Below, one piece after another: positions 27,405 to 35,612 of a stretch of DNA of 64,000 bases. Source of the stretch: Sinorhizobium kostiense (GTDB taxonomy: Bacteria > Pseudomonadota > Alphaproteobacteria > Rhizobiales > Rhizobiaceae). Both the position numbers and the translations under genes were made by a program. The notes under the pieces were generated by a model that was not told the DNA's origin, did not search any database, and was given only the letters and a program-made list of their open reading frames with translations. Numbering within the stretch: the first letter of the stretch is position 1; each line of letters begins with the position of its first letter. The stretch covers positions 620,001-684,000 of the forward strand of contig NZ_JAGILA010000002.1 in the NCBI RefSeq assembly GCF_017874595.1, read 5' to 3'.

Positions 27405-28321
27405 CGAGACGAGGCTATTACGCCGCGGTGGACTGGGGAACCTCGAGTTTCCGGTTATGGATCATCGGCGAGGACGGAAGTGTGCTTGCCGAGCGCCGCA
27501 GCGGGGAAGGCATGACCACAGCCGCGAAAACCGGCTTCCACGCAGTCCTCGACAGCCATCTCAGCGCCGTTGACGCCCCCCCTCACTTGCCGGTCGTCAT
27601 CTGCGGCATGGCTGGCGCCCGACAGGGCTGGAAGGAAGCCGGCTACGTCGACGCGCCGGCCGCGCTTGCGGCGATCGCCGGTAAAGCAATTGCGGTCCCG
27701 GACGTCGACCGCGACATACGCATTCTCCCAGGCCTGGCCCAGCGTGACGGGCGTTGCCCCGACGTCATGCGTGGAGAGGAAACGCAACTTCTCGGCGCCA
27801 CAGGAATGCTCGGTCGAGGACGCTATCTCGTCTGCATGCCCGGGACCCACAGCAAGTGGGTCCGGCTTTGCGATGAAACGGTTGAAGGCTTTTCCACTTT
27901 CATGACCGGCGAATTGTTCGAGGTCATTTCGCGCCACACGATCTTGAGCCATGCGGTGGCCGATGCCGAAGCCATCGAAGCCGATGATTCCGCTTTCCTC
28001 TATGCCGTGGCACGGGCGAAGGATTCCCCTGCTCTAGCGACGAACATGATCTTCGCCGTCCGGGCGGGGCAGCTGCTCCACGGCGTGAGTGCCGCCGAAG
28101 CCAAGGCGCGTCTGTCAGGTACACTGATCGGCCTCGAAATCGCGGGAGCGCTCGCCTCGGTGGAATCCGTCGACGGCATCTGCCTTGTGGGCTCCGGGCG
28201 GCTGGGCGCGCTCTATCGCGCAGCCTTGGAAAGCCAGGGTTTCGCTCTGCAGCTCGTCGACGCCGACGAGGCGGTTCGAGCCGGACTCTCGGCCGCGGCC
28301 CAGACAATTTGGCCCGTGTGA
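27401..28321 (+). CDS. dgoK: 2-dehydro-3-deoxygalactonokinase
   Basis: 306-residue DgoK-family kinase that phosphorylates 2-dehydro-3-deoxygalactonate. The amino-terminal VDWGTSSFRLWII (about residues 9-21) is the phosphate-binding start; GMAGARQGWKEAGY, RGEETQLLGA and CMPGTHSKWV are conserved in the family. The start is a TTG at 27401 that overlaps the stop of the dehydrogenase gene (TTGA), with GGAGG six bases before it. Translation is therefore probably coupled. Confidence 0.93.
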   Translation: MTRRGYYAAVDWGTSSFRLWIIGEDGSVLAERRSGEGMTTAAKTGFHAVLDSHLSAVDAPPHLPVVICGMAGARQGWKEAGYVDAPAALAAIAGKAIAVPDVDRDIRILPGLAQRDGRCPDVMRGEETQLLGATGMLGRGRYLVCMPGTHSKWVRLCDETVEGFSTFMTGELFEVISRHTILSHAVADAEAIEADDSAFLYAVARAKDSPALATNMIFAVRAGQLLHGVSAAEAKARLSGTLIGLEIAGALASVESVDGICLVGSGRLGALYRAALESQGFALQLVDADEAVRAGLSAAAQTIWPV

Positions 28322-28352
28322 TGATCGGGCCGCTTCGATGGAAAGAACAAGA

Positions 28353-28988
28353 ATGAACCGCATTCCCTTGCCCCCAATGAAACATCCGCTGATCGCTATT
28401 CTTCGAGGCTTGAAGCCGGAGGAAACGGAGGGCGTGGTCGGCGCCCTCATCGAAACGGGTTTCACGGCAATTGAGATTCCGCTCAACTCGCCAGATCCGT
28501 TCCGATCGATCGAAACCGCAGTGAAGATGGCGCCGGCTGGCTGCCTCATCGGCGCGGGCACTGTCTTGACGACGGCACAAGTTGACGAGCTTGCCAACGT
28601 CGGCGGACGGCTGATGGTCAGTCCCAATGTCGAACCGGCGGTCATCCGGCTGGCGACGGCCAAGGGTATGGTGACGATGCCGGGTGTCTTCACCCCGACG
28701 GAAGCACTGGCGGCGGCGGATGCGGGCGCGAGCGGGCTCAAATTTTTCCCGGCCAGCGTGCTCGGTCCGTCTGGGATTCAGGCGATCCGCGCCGTGCTTC
28801 CGAAGGATATCGAGATCGCCGCCGTCGGCGGCGTTTCGGAAGCGAATTTCGCCGCCTATGCGCAGATCGGCGTCCGCAGCTTCGGCCTCGGCTCAAGCCT
28901 CTATAAACCGGGTATGAGCGCTGCTGAGGTCAGGCAGCGGGCAATCGCCACGCTTGCAGCCTACGACGCTGTCTATGGAGCCGCCTGA
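28353..28988 (+). CDS. dgoA: 2-dehydro-3-deoxy-6-phosphogalactonate aldolase
   Basis: 211-residue class I aldolase of the KDPG/KDPGal family, which splits the phosphorylated sugar acid into pyruvate and glyceraldehyde 3-phosphate. The Schiff-base Lys lies in GLKFFPAS (about residue 126); PLIAILRGLKPEE and IGAGTVL (about 66) hold the substrate. The start MNRIPLPPM at 28353 is chosen; a Met five codons upstream is possible. The stop overlaps the next start (TGATG). Confidence 0.93.
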   Translation: MNRIPLPPMKHPLIAILRGLKPEETEGVVGALIETGFTAIEIPLNSPDPFRSIETAVKMAPAGCLIGAGTVLTTAQVDELANVGGRLMVSPNVEPAVIRLATAKGMVTMPGVFTPTEALAAADAGASGLKFFPASVLGPSGIQAIRAVLPKDIEIAAVGGVSEANFAAYAQIGVRSFGLGSSLYKPGMSAAEVRQRAIATLAAYDAVYGAA

Positions 28989-29872
28989 TGTCCGAGCTCA
29001 TTCCCTTTTCCGGCCGCGTACTCTGCGATTTCGCGTCCGAACTCGGTGAGGGCCCGACTTACGATCCACTCACCGGCACAGCCTGGTGGTTCAACATCAA
29101 GGGGCAGGAACTGCACGAGCTGCACCTTGAAAGCGGGCGAAAGACCATCCATCCCCTGCCCTTCCTCGGAAGCGTGCTGGCAAACATCGATCCGGGCCGG
29201 CAGCTGATCGCATCAGACCAGGGGCTCTTCATCCGCGACACTGCGGGTTACCAGCTCAGCCCGTTCGCGGCCATCGAGGACAAACCGGGCAATCGATCGA
29301 ACGACGGCCGCGTCCACCCTTGCGGCGCGCTCTGGATCGGCACCATGGGGCGGAAGGCCGAGAAACATGCCGGCGCGATCTACCACGTCGCCGGCAACCG
29401 CATCACGAAACTCTTCGGCAACATCACGATCCCCAATGCGATCTGCTTCTCGCCGGATGGCGCCACCGCCTATTTCACAGATACCGACGTCAACCACCTG
29501 ATGCGCGTCGACATCGATCCAGCGAGCGCGCTCCCGACGGGCGAGCCCGTCATTCTCTCAGACGAGAGCACCGCACCGGGCGGTGTCGACGGTGCGGTGT
29601 GCGATGCGGACGGGCTGATCTGGAACGCCCGCTGGGGCGCCGGCGCGGTCGAGGTTTACAAGCCCGACGGCCAGAAAATCGCTCGGTACGCTGTACCGGC
29701 GACGCAGCCGAGTTGCCCCGCTTTCGTCGGTCCGAAGGCCAGTCGAATGCTCGTGACCTCTGCCTGGCAGGACCTTGATGACGCCGCGCGAGCGGCCGAT
29801 CCAAACGCAGGCAAGACCTTCGACCTCGGAATCGAGGTCAAGGGCCGCCACGAGCCGGGGTTCCTGCTCTAG
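28988..29872 (+). CDS. SMP-30/gluconolactonase-family lactonase
   Basis: 294-residue beta-propeller lactonase of the SMP-30/regucalcin family. The metal-binding Glu is in ELGEGPTYD (about residue 20), with NRSNDGRVHPCGALWIGTMG (about 101-120) and TIPNAICFSPDG near 148 and GGVDGAVCDADG near 198. In this operon it most likely opens galactono- (or arabino-) lactone to the acid. Its ATG overlaps the dgoA stop by one base. Confidence 0.9.
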   Translation: MSELIPFSGRVLCDFASELGEGPTYDPLTGTAWWFNIKGQELHELHLESGRKTIHPLPFLGSVLANIDPGRQLIASDQGLFIRDTAGYQLSPFAAIEDKPGNRSNDGRVHPCGALWIGTMGRKAEKHAGAIYHVAGNRITKLFGNITIPNAICFSPDGATAYFTDTDVNHLMRVDIDPASALPTGEPVILSDESTAPGGVDGAVCDADGLIWNARWGAGAVEVYKPDGQKIARYAVPATQPSCPAFVGPKASRMLVTSAWQDLDDAARAADPNAGKTFDLGIEVKGRHEPGFLL

Positions 29873-29887
29873 CACAGAACGATACGG

Positions 29888-29936
29888 GGCGGGCGGAATG
29901 CGGGCGGAACGCCTTCTCCTCATCCCGCTCCAGGCG
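29888..29936. repeat. Rhizobial intergenic palindromic element (gcgggatg type)
   Basis: Holds GGAATGCGGGCGGAAC and CTCATCCCGCTCC, the same arms as the better-preserved copy at 39083. Located between the lactonase and dehydratase genes. Confidence 0.5.
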
Positions 29937-30046
29937 TTGATCCTCGCAATCCTCCATCCGCATTCAACAAATGCTGGCGCGACGCCGAGAAAAAATCATA
30001 CAATTAGGTAAGGCGAGGAATCGCTCATGGAAAAGGGAGTGCGCGG

Positions 30047-31771
30047 ATGAGCGAGAAGAAGAAAGAATTGAGAAGCCGCCACTGGTACGGCGGGACACAC
30101 AAGGATGGTTTCATTCACCGGTCCTGGATGAAGAACCAGGGCTTTCCGGACCATGTGTTCGACGGACGGCCGATCATCGGCATCTGCAACACCTGGTCCG
30201 AGCTTACCCCCTGCAACAGCCATCTGCGCATTCTCGCAGAGGGCGTGAAGCGCGGTGTCTGGGAGGCCGGCGGCTTTCCCGTCGAATTCCCGGTCTCGTC
30301 ACTCGGCGAAACACAGATGCGCCCGACCGCCATGCTCTTCCGCAATCTTCTAGCGATGGATGTGGAAGAGGCGATCCGCGCCCATGGCATCGATGGCGTC
30401 GTGCTGCTCGGCGGCTGCGACAAGACCACGCCCGGGCAACTCATGGGTGCGGCCTCCGTCGACCTGCCGACGATCGTCGTCTCGTCCGGTCCGATGCTCA
30501 ACGGCAAATGGAAGGGCAAGGATATCGGCTCGGGCACCGACGTCTGGAAATTCTCGGAAGCCGTTCGCGCCGGTGAAATGAGCATGCAGGAATTCATGGC
30601 GGCCGAGAGCGGCATGTCGCGCTCGCCCGGCGTCTGCATGACCATGGGCACGGCGACGACCATGGCTTCGATCGTCGAGGCCATGGGCCTGTCGCTTCCG
30701 ACCAACGCGGCGCTGCCGGCGGTCGATGCCCGCCGCATGGCGCTTGCGCATATGACCGGCAAGCGGATCGTCGAGATGGTGCACGAGGATCTGAGATTGT
30801 CCAAGATCCTGACGAAGAAGAACTTCGAGAACGGCATCGTCGCCAATGCCGCGGTCGGTGGCTCCACCAATGCCGTGGTGCATCTGCTGGCGATTGCCGG
30901 ACGCGCCGGTGTCGATCTCTGTCTCGACGATTTCGACCGCGTCGGCGGCCAGGTACCTTGCATCGTCAACTGCATGCCTTCGGGCAAGTATCTGATCGAG
31001 GATCTCGCCTATGCGGGCGGACTGCCGGCGGTGATGAATCGCATCCGGCACCTCATGCATGCGGATGCGCCGACAGTGTTCGGCGTGCCGATCAGCAAAT
31101 ACTGGGAGGGCGCGGAGGTCTATAACGACGACGTCATCCGACCGCTTGACAATCCGCTCCGCGCCGCTGCCGGCATTCGCGTGCTGAAGGGCAATCTCGC
31201 GCCGAATGGTGCGGTGATCAAGCCCTCTGCAGCGAGCGAACACCTGCTCTCGCACGAAGGCCCCGCCTATGTCTTCGAGACTATCGAGGAACTCAAGGCG
31301 AATATCGACGATCCGGACCTTCCGGTGAGCGAAGATACGATCCTCGTGCTCAAGGGCTGCGGACCGAAGGGCTATCCAGGCATGGCGGAAGTCGGCAACA
31401 TGCCGATCCCCCGCCGCCTGGTCGAGAAAGGGGTTCGCGACATGGTGCGCATCTCCGACGCGCGCATGTCCGGAACGGCCTTCGGCACCGTGGTCCTGCA
31501 TGTCAGCCCGGAAGCCAATGCCGGCGGCCCGCTCGCGATCGTCAGAACCGGCGACCGCATCCGGCTCGACGCGCTGAAAGGGGAATTGGAACTGCTGATC
31601 AGCGAAGAGGAATTCGCCAGCCGCATGGCGGCCTGGCAGCCGCCGGAGCAGAAATGGCAGCGCGGCTACTACAAGCTCTATTACGACACGGTTCTGCAGG
31701 CCGATAAGGGCGCCGATCTCGATTTCCTCGTCGGCAAGAGCGGCAGCGAGGTGCAGCGCGAAAGCCATTAG
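30047..31771 (+). CDS. IlvD/Edd-family sugar-acid dehydratase
   Basis: 574-residue dehydratase of the IlvD/Edd family. Three candidate Fe-S ligands are in ICNTWSELTPCNSHL (about 46-60), GGCDKTTPGQLMGA (about 124) and PGVCMTMGTATTMA (about 197). The closest family members I know are L-arabinonate/galactonate dehydratases with a 2Fe-2S cluster. Here it would convert galactonate to 2-dehydro-3-deoxygalactonate, the dgoK substrate. A stop-flanking hairpin is at 31775. The gap of 174 bases before it contains a repeat element. Confidence 0.92.
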   Translation: MSEKKKELRSRHWYGGTHKDGFIHRSWMKNQGFPDHVFDGRPIIGICNTWSELTPCNSHLRILAEGVKRGVWEAGGFPVEFPVSSLGETQMRPTAMLFRNLLAMDVEEAIRAHGIDGVVLLGGCDKTTPGQLMGAASVDLPTIVVSSGPMLNGKWKGKDIGSGTDVWKFSEAVRAGEMSMQEFMAAESGMSRSPGVCMTMGTATTMASIVEAMGLSLPTNAALPAVDARRMALAHMTGKRIVEMVHEDLRLSKILTKKNFENGIVANAAVGGSTNAVVHLLAIAGRAGVDLCLDDFDRVGGQVPCIVNCMPSGKYLIEDLAYAGGLPAVMNRIRHLMHADAPTVFGVPISKYWEGAEVYNDDVIRPLDNPLRAAAGIRVLKGNLAPNGAVIKPSAASEHLLSHEGPAYVFETIEELKANIDDPDLPVSEDTILVLKGCGPKGYPGMAEVGNMPIPRRLVEKGVRDMVRISDARMSGTAFGTVVLHVSPEANAGGPLAIVRTGDRIRLDALKGELELLISEEEFASRMAAWQPPEQKWQRGYYKLYYDTVLQADKGADLDFLVGKSGSEVQRESH

Positions 31772-31825
31772 ATATCACATCGGATGGGAGCGAGAATCCC
31801 GATGTGACCGATCCTGAGAGCTAAC

Positions 31826-31870
31826 GCATCGGCCCGAAAATCGGAACCCGGTTTTCGAAAGGCTCGATGC
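31826..31870. repeat. Rhizobial palindromic element (gcatcgg type)
   Basis: GCATCGGCCCGAAAATCGG and CGGTTTTCGAAAGGCTCGATGC form an imperfect hairpin around AACC. The pattern is common in Rhizobiaceae intergenic DNA. It adjoins the 44-bp palindrome at 31886. Confidence 0.6.
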
Positions 31871-31885
31871 GCAGAAACAAAGGGG

Positions 31886-31928
31886 TTACAGCGACCTCGC
31901 GCGTCTGACAAGACGCGCGGCGCTGTAG
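31886..31928. repeat. Dispersed 44-bp palindromic repeat, copy 3
   Basis: TTACAGCG and CGCTGTAG outer arms; inner stem GCGCGTC/GACGCGC with TGACAA loop, identical to copy 1. One base shorter than the others in the left internal loop. Confidence 0.75.
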
Positions 31929-32240
31929 GGGCATGCGGGCGGGAGGGCCCGCTTTTTCTCATGTCGTTTCTGCATGTGTTTTGGGGCTCTTATTGCGCGT
32001 GCAGCAGCTGCCGCCTCGAACGCCTCGTGCCGGCTCGAGACGGGTGTCCTTCGCCAATTGCTTCCGTCCCGTCCACCCTCTCCTTGTGGTTGAAGCGGCC
32101 CGAATGAGAGACAATTCTCGGCTTATAAAATCGACTTTCTCCGGAACCGTTTTCGCTGCCGCGCGTTGCTGTGAGTGTCATCGGCGTAGCATTGCCAGGG
32201 CTGCGCCGTGTTCGACAACGTCAACGAAAGGCAGTCTGAG

Positions 32241-32879
32241 ATGACCAAGATTCTTACATCTTCCGTTGCCGCTGGCGCACTTCTCGTGGGCGTTGCCATT
32301 GCCCCGATAAGCTTCGCACAGGATACCACGACGCCGCCAGCGCCCGAAACCCAGCAGATTGAACCGGCTACGCCAGCGCCGGTTGATCCGGCACAACCGC
32401 CGGCCACCGGCGAGCAGGCCCAGACCCCAGCTCCAGCCGATACGGACACCACGGCCACAGCCGAGGCGGACGCCGGTTATCTGACCGAACAGGGTGAGGA
32501 TGCGATTTCCGCAAGCACCTACATCGGGCAGACCGTCTACAACGCCAATGATGAGAATATCGGCGAGATCAACGACCTGATCATCAGGAAGGATGGTGGC
32601 GTCGAGGCCGCCGTGGTCGGCGTCGGCGGTTTCTTGGGTATTGGCGAGAAGAACGTCGCGGTTCCCTTCGAGAAGATCGAAGTGAGCGAGCAGGAAGACG
32701 GCATGACGCTCAAGCTGATGACCACTGAGACGGCCGATTCGCTGAAGGCCGCGCCGGAATTCAAGACCAGGTCGCAGCTGATGGCCGAGCGCGATGCACA
32801 GCAGACCGATCCCGCAACCACGGGTGGGGTAACGCCGACAACACCGGCACAGCCGGAGCCCGCGCAGCCTCAGCAGTAA
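32241..32879 (+). CDS. Exported PRC-barrel domain protein
   Basis: 212-residue protein with signal peptide (residues 1-26, ending ISFAQD), a long Pro/Ala/Thr-rich stretch (27-90), and one PRC-barrel domain at about 95-165 (STYIGQTVYNANDENIGEIN then AVPFEKIEVS). The C-terminal tail is again Pro/Thr/Gln-rich. PRC barrels occur in many small stress-related envelope proteins of rhizobia; the role here is unknown. The start at 32241 directly follows TCTGAG. A strong terminator follows. Confidence 0.88.
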   Translation: MTKILTSSVAAGALLVGVAIAPISFAQDTTTPPAPETQQIEPATPAPVDPAQPPATGEQAQTPAPADTDTTATAEADAGYLTEQGEDAISASTYIGQTVYNANDENIGEINDLIIRKDGGVEAAVVGVGGFLGIGEKNVAVPFEKIEVSEQEDGMTLKLMTTETADSLKAAPEFKTRSQLMAERDAQQTDPATTGGVTPTTPAQPEPAQPQQ

Positions 32880-32902
32880 GCTGATCGGCTAATCCTGTTA
32901 CC

Positions 32903-32938
32903 ATTCCCGCGCACCCCTCGGGTGTGCGGGAATTTTTT
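32903..32938 (+). terminator. Rho-independent terminator after PRC-barrel gene
   Basis: ATTCCCGCGCACCC-CTC-GGGTGTGCGGGAAT, a 14-bp stem with one G-T pair, followed by TTTTTT. Confidence 0.9.
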
Positions 32939-33042
32939 CGCCCTGTACCATTTGCAGTCAGGCGGATTCGGCGGTGCGAACGCCTGTGAGAGCGTCCCGC
33001 TCTACCCGTGTCTCCGTAGACCTCGCGCGGGCCTGCAGCGGA

Positions 33043-34593
33043 TCAATACCAGGCATCCGGCATCTCGCTCTTACGCCGGCTGACGTAATCCGTCAGGGCT
33101 TCGTCGATCGCCACGTCGAGCGGCGGCGGCTCATATTCCGCAAGCGTCTTCTTCCACTGGCGATTGGCGCGCAGCGCCATGTCGGTTTCACCCTGTTCGG
33201 CCCATTTCTCGAAAGGTTCGTTGTCGGAGACGGCACTGTCCCAGAACGCAGTCTGGTAATTGCGCATCGTGTGGTCGCAGCCGAGGAAATGATTGCCCGG
33301 CCCGACTTCGAGGAAGGCGTCCATGGCGAGCGTGTTGTCATCGACGACGACGCCGGCGAGATAGGAGTGGAGCGCACCGCAGAAATCCGCATCCATCACG
33401 AATTTCTCGTAGGACATGGCGAGCAGACCGTCGACGAAGCCGGCCGAGTGCAGGATGAAATTGGCGCCGCAATGCACGGCGGAAAGCATCGACATGACGC
33501 CCTCCTGCATCGCCTGGGCATCCGGCCGTTTCGAATTGGAGAAATTGCCGGCGCAACGCAGGGGTAATCCGAGCCGGCGCGCGAGCTGGCCGACGACCAT
33601 GCTGCCGATCGCCGGTTCCGGTGTCCCGAAGGTGGGCGACCCGGACCGAAGCGACATCGAGGAGAGGAAATTTCCGAAGATCACCGGCGCTCCCTTGCGC
33701 TCGAGCTGCGTTAGCGCGCAGCCGGCAAGTGTCTCGGCATAGGATTGGGCGATCGCGCCCGCATTGGTGACCGGTCCCATAGCGCCGCCAAGAATAAAGG
33801 GCACGACAACCGCGGCTTGGTTGGCGCGTGCATAGGCCCGCAGCGATTTCGTCATCGTCCCGTCCCAGACGAGCGGCGAATTGACGTTGACATTGCCGAG
33901 GATGACGCAGTTGCGGTCGACGAAATCGGCGCCAAAGAGAATCCGGGCCATCTCGATCGAGTCCTCGGCTCGCTTCTCCGCCGTGATCGACCCCATGAAG
34001 GCGCGGTCGGAATATTTGATATGGCTGTAGACCATATCGAGGTGGCGCTTGTTGACGGGCAGATCGACCGGCTCGCAGATCGTTCCGCCGGAGTGATGCA
34101 GCCACGGGCTCGACTGGGCGAGCTTTATCAGGTTTCGAAAGTCCTCGATCGTGCCGTAACGGCGGCCTTGATCGAGGTCCATGACGAAAGGTGAGCCGTA
34201 AGCGGGTGAAAAAACAACATTGCGGCCGCCGATCTCGACGCTTCGGGCGGGATTGCGGGCATGCTGGGTGAATTGTGCCGGCGCGGACCGGACGATCGCT
34301 TGCAGCATGCCGGGCTCGAAAGTAACGCGAGCACCGTCGATTTTCGCGCCCGCCCGCCGCCAATGGTCGAGCGCCACCGGATCGTCGCGGAATTCGATAC
34401 CGACTTCTGCAAGGATGCGCTCGGCCGTCCGCTCGATTCGCACGAGGCTATCCTCGCCGAGAATGTCGTAGGCCGGAATGTTGCGGACGATGTAGGGGAC
34501 ACCAAGGCTCCTTGCGGCGCCATCCCGCCGTTGCGGCCGCCCGCTTCGCAGCCGCCTCGTGGTGCTTCCGGTCGCCTCGATCGCCCCTGCCAT
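33043..34593 (-). CDS. MttB-family (non-pyrrolysine) methyltransferase
   Basis: 516-residue protein of the trimethylamine methyltransferase (MttB) superfamily. The TIM-barrel segments include GTICEPVDLPVNKRHLDMVY (near 170) and PLVWDGTMTKSLRAYARANQ. The frame has no in-frame amber codon, so it belongs to the non-pyrrolysine branch, whose members demethylate quaternary amines such as glycine betaine in other bacteria. The substrate here is unknown, and no corrinoid protein gene is next to it. The start at 34593 is preferred over the long upstream extension, which overlaps the divergent LysR gene. Confidence 0.85.
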   Translation of the reverse strand: MAGAIEATGSTTRRLRSGRPQRRDGAARSLGVPYIVRNIPAYDILGEDSLVRIERTAERILAEVGIEFRDDPVALDHWRRAGAKIDGARVTFEPGMLQAIVRSAPAQFTQHARNPARSVEIGGRNVVFSPAYGSPFVMDLDQGRRYGTIEDFRNLIKLAQSSPWLHHSGGTICEPVDLPVNKRHLDMVYSHIKYSDRAFMGSITAEKRAEDSIEMARILFGADFVDRNCVILGNVNVNSPLVWDGTMTKSLRAYARANQAAVVVPFILGGAMGPVTNAGAIAQSYAETLAGCALTQLERKGAPVIFGNFLSSMSLRSGSPTFGTPEPAIGSMVVGQLARRLGLPLRCAGNFSNSKRPDAQAMQEGVMSMLSAVHCGANFILHSAGFVDGLLAMSYEKFVMDADFCGALHSYLAGVVVDDNTLAMDAFLEVGPGNHFLGCDHTMRNYQTAFWDSAVSDNEPFEKWAEQGETDMALRANRQWKKTLAEYEPPPLDVAIDEALTDYVSRRKSEMPDAWY

Positions 34594-34619
34594 CACTGAT
34601 CTCCCATTATTTGAAATGA

Positions 34620-34671
34620 TCGTATTAACGTGGAAGGTGCTTGTAACGCTGGAAAAATTCAGGAAATACGA
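34620..34671. promoter_or_regulatory. Inverted repeat in mttB-lysR divergent promoter region
   Basis: TCGTATT (34620-34626) and AATACGA (34665-34671) are perfect inverted repeats 38 bases apart, in the 90-base gap between the two divergent genes. They may be binding half-sites of the LysR protein or overlap the promoters. Low certainty. Confidence 0.35.
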
Positions 34672-34683
34672 TAAGCCTGGATT

Positions 34684-35590
34684 ATGGAAAATCTGCGCCG
34701 CCTTCTCCCCTCTGCCGCAAGCCTCGTCGTTTTCGAGTCGGCCGGCCGCCACCAGAACTTCACCCGCGCCGCCGCCGAGCTCGGCATGACGCAGGCTGCG
34801 GTATCCTATGCGGTCCGCGGCCTGGAGGAGCAGCTCGGAGTCGCGCTCTTCAATCGCGTACACCGGGCAGTCGAGCTGACGGAGGCCGGCGAGAAATTCC
34901 ATGCGGACGTCTCCGTCGGCCTGTCGCGTCCGGAAGTCGGCGGAGGACTTACGCGCCAAGGGGCGCGAAACAAACGTCACGCTCGCCGCTTCGACGGCAT
35001 TCGCCTCGATGTGGATGCTGCCGCGGCTCAACCGGCTGCGCGAGGACCTGCCGGAGATCGACCTTCGCATCCAGACGAGTGTACGCGATCTCGATCTCGA
35101 CCAGGAGCCGATCCCCTTGGGAATTCGCGGCGGTGATCCCAGCCATTGGCCGCGTTATCACGCAGCACTGTTGGCTGAGGAAGTGGTGAACGCCGTGGCG
35201 ACCCCCGCCTATGTCGAGGCGCGCGGCGTGCCTAAGACGCCGACGGATCTCCTGCGGCACAACCTCATCCATCTCGAAGAGCCGGTCAGACGCGCCTGTG
35301 ACTGGACCGAGTGGTTCGCAAGCGCCGGCCTGGCCTATCCCGTCCAGGGCAAAAGGCTGGCGATCAACGACTATGTATTGGTGATCCAGGCGGTGCTGGC
35401 TGGGGAGGGCATCGCGCTCGGCTGGGAGCACCTGATTTTACCTCAGGTTCGTTCCGGTGCCCTCGTGCCGGTCGGCGGGCACGTGCTGCGTACAGGGCAG
35501 GCCTTCTACATCGTCTGGCCGCGATCGCGCGAACTCAACAGTCAGGCGCGGCGCATCCGGGACTGGCTCTTAGATCAAGGTCGATCCTAA
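34684..35590 (+). pseudogene. LysR-family regulator (GcvA-like), frameshifted
   Basis: LysR-type regulator broken by one frameshift. The first frame gives the helix-turn-helix domain (MENLRRLLPSAASLVVFESA, then TRAAAELGMTQAAVSYAVRG) up to ADVSVGLSR at 34929. The second frame continues without overlap in meaning as RKSAEDLRAKGRETNVTLAA and carries the effector domain to 35590. A 2-base loss or a 1-base gain near 34927-34931 restores one frame of about 300 residues. The gene is divergent from mttB and would normally control it. It may be a true mutation or a sequencing error. Confidence 0.85.
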
Positions 35591-35612
35591 TAATGACGAG
35601 CAGAACCTCGCC

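Larger units (their letters stand above)
31772..32240. other. Intergenic interval filled with palindromes
   Basis: No gene seen. In order it holds a 9-bp stem TCACATCGG/CCGATGTGA (31775-31807), the GCATCGG-type palindrome (31826-31870), the 44-bp palindrome copy 3 (31886-31928) and a GCATGCGGGCGG/CCCGCTTTTTC element (31931-31966). The remainder leads into the PRC-barrel gene. Confidence 0.6.

Noticed and set aside
30350..31768. 472-codon minus-strand frame
   Set aside because: Antisense to the dehydratase gene, which has clear Fe-S motifs; a shadow caused by GC-rich codon use.
34901..35590. Separate short LysR effector-domain gene
   Set aside because: The Met at 34901 lies in the wrong-frame overlap; the sequence continues the upstream LysR protein, so one frameshifted gene is the simpler reading.
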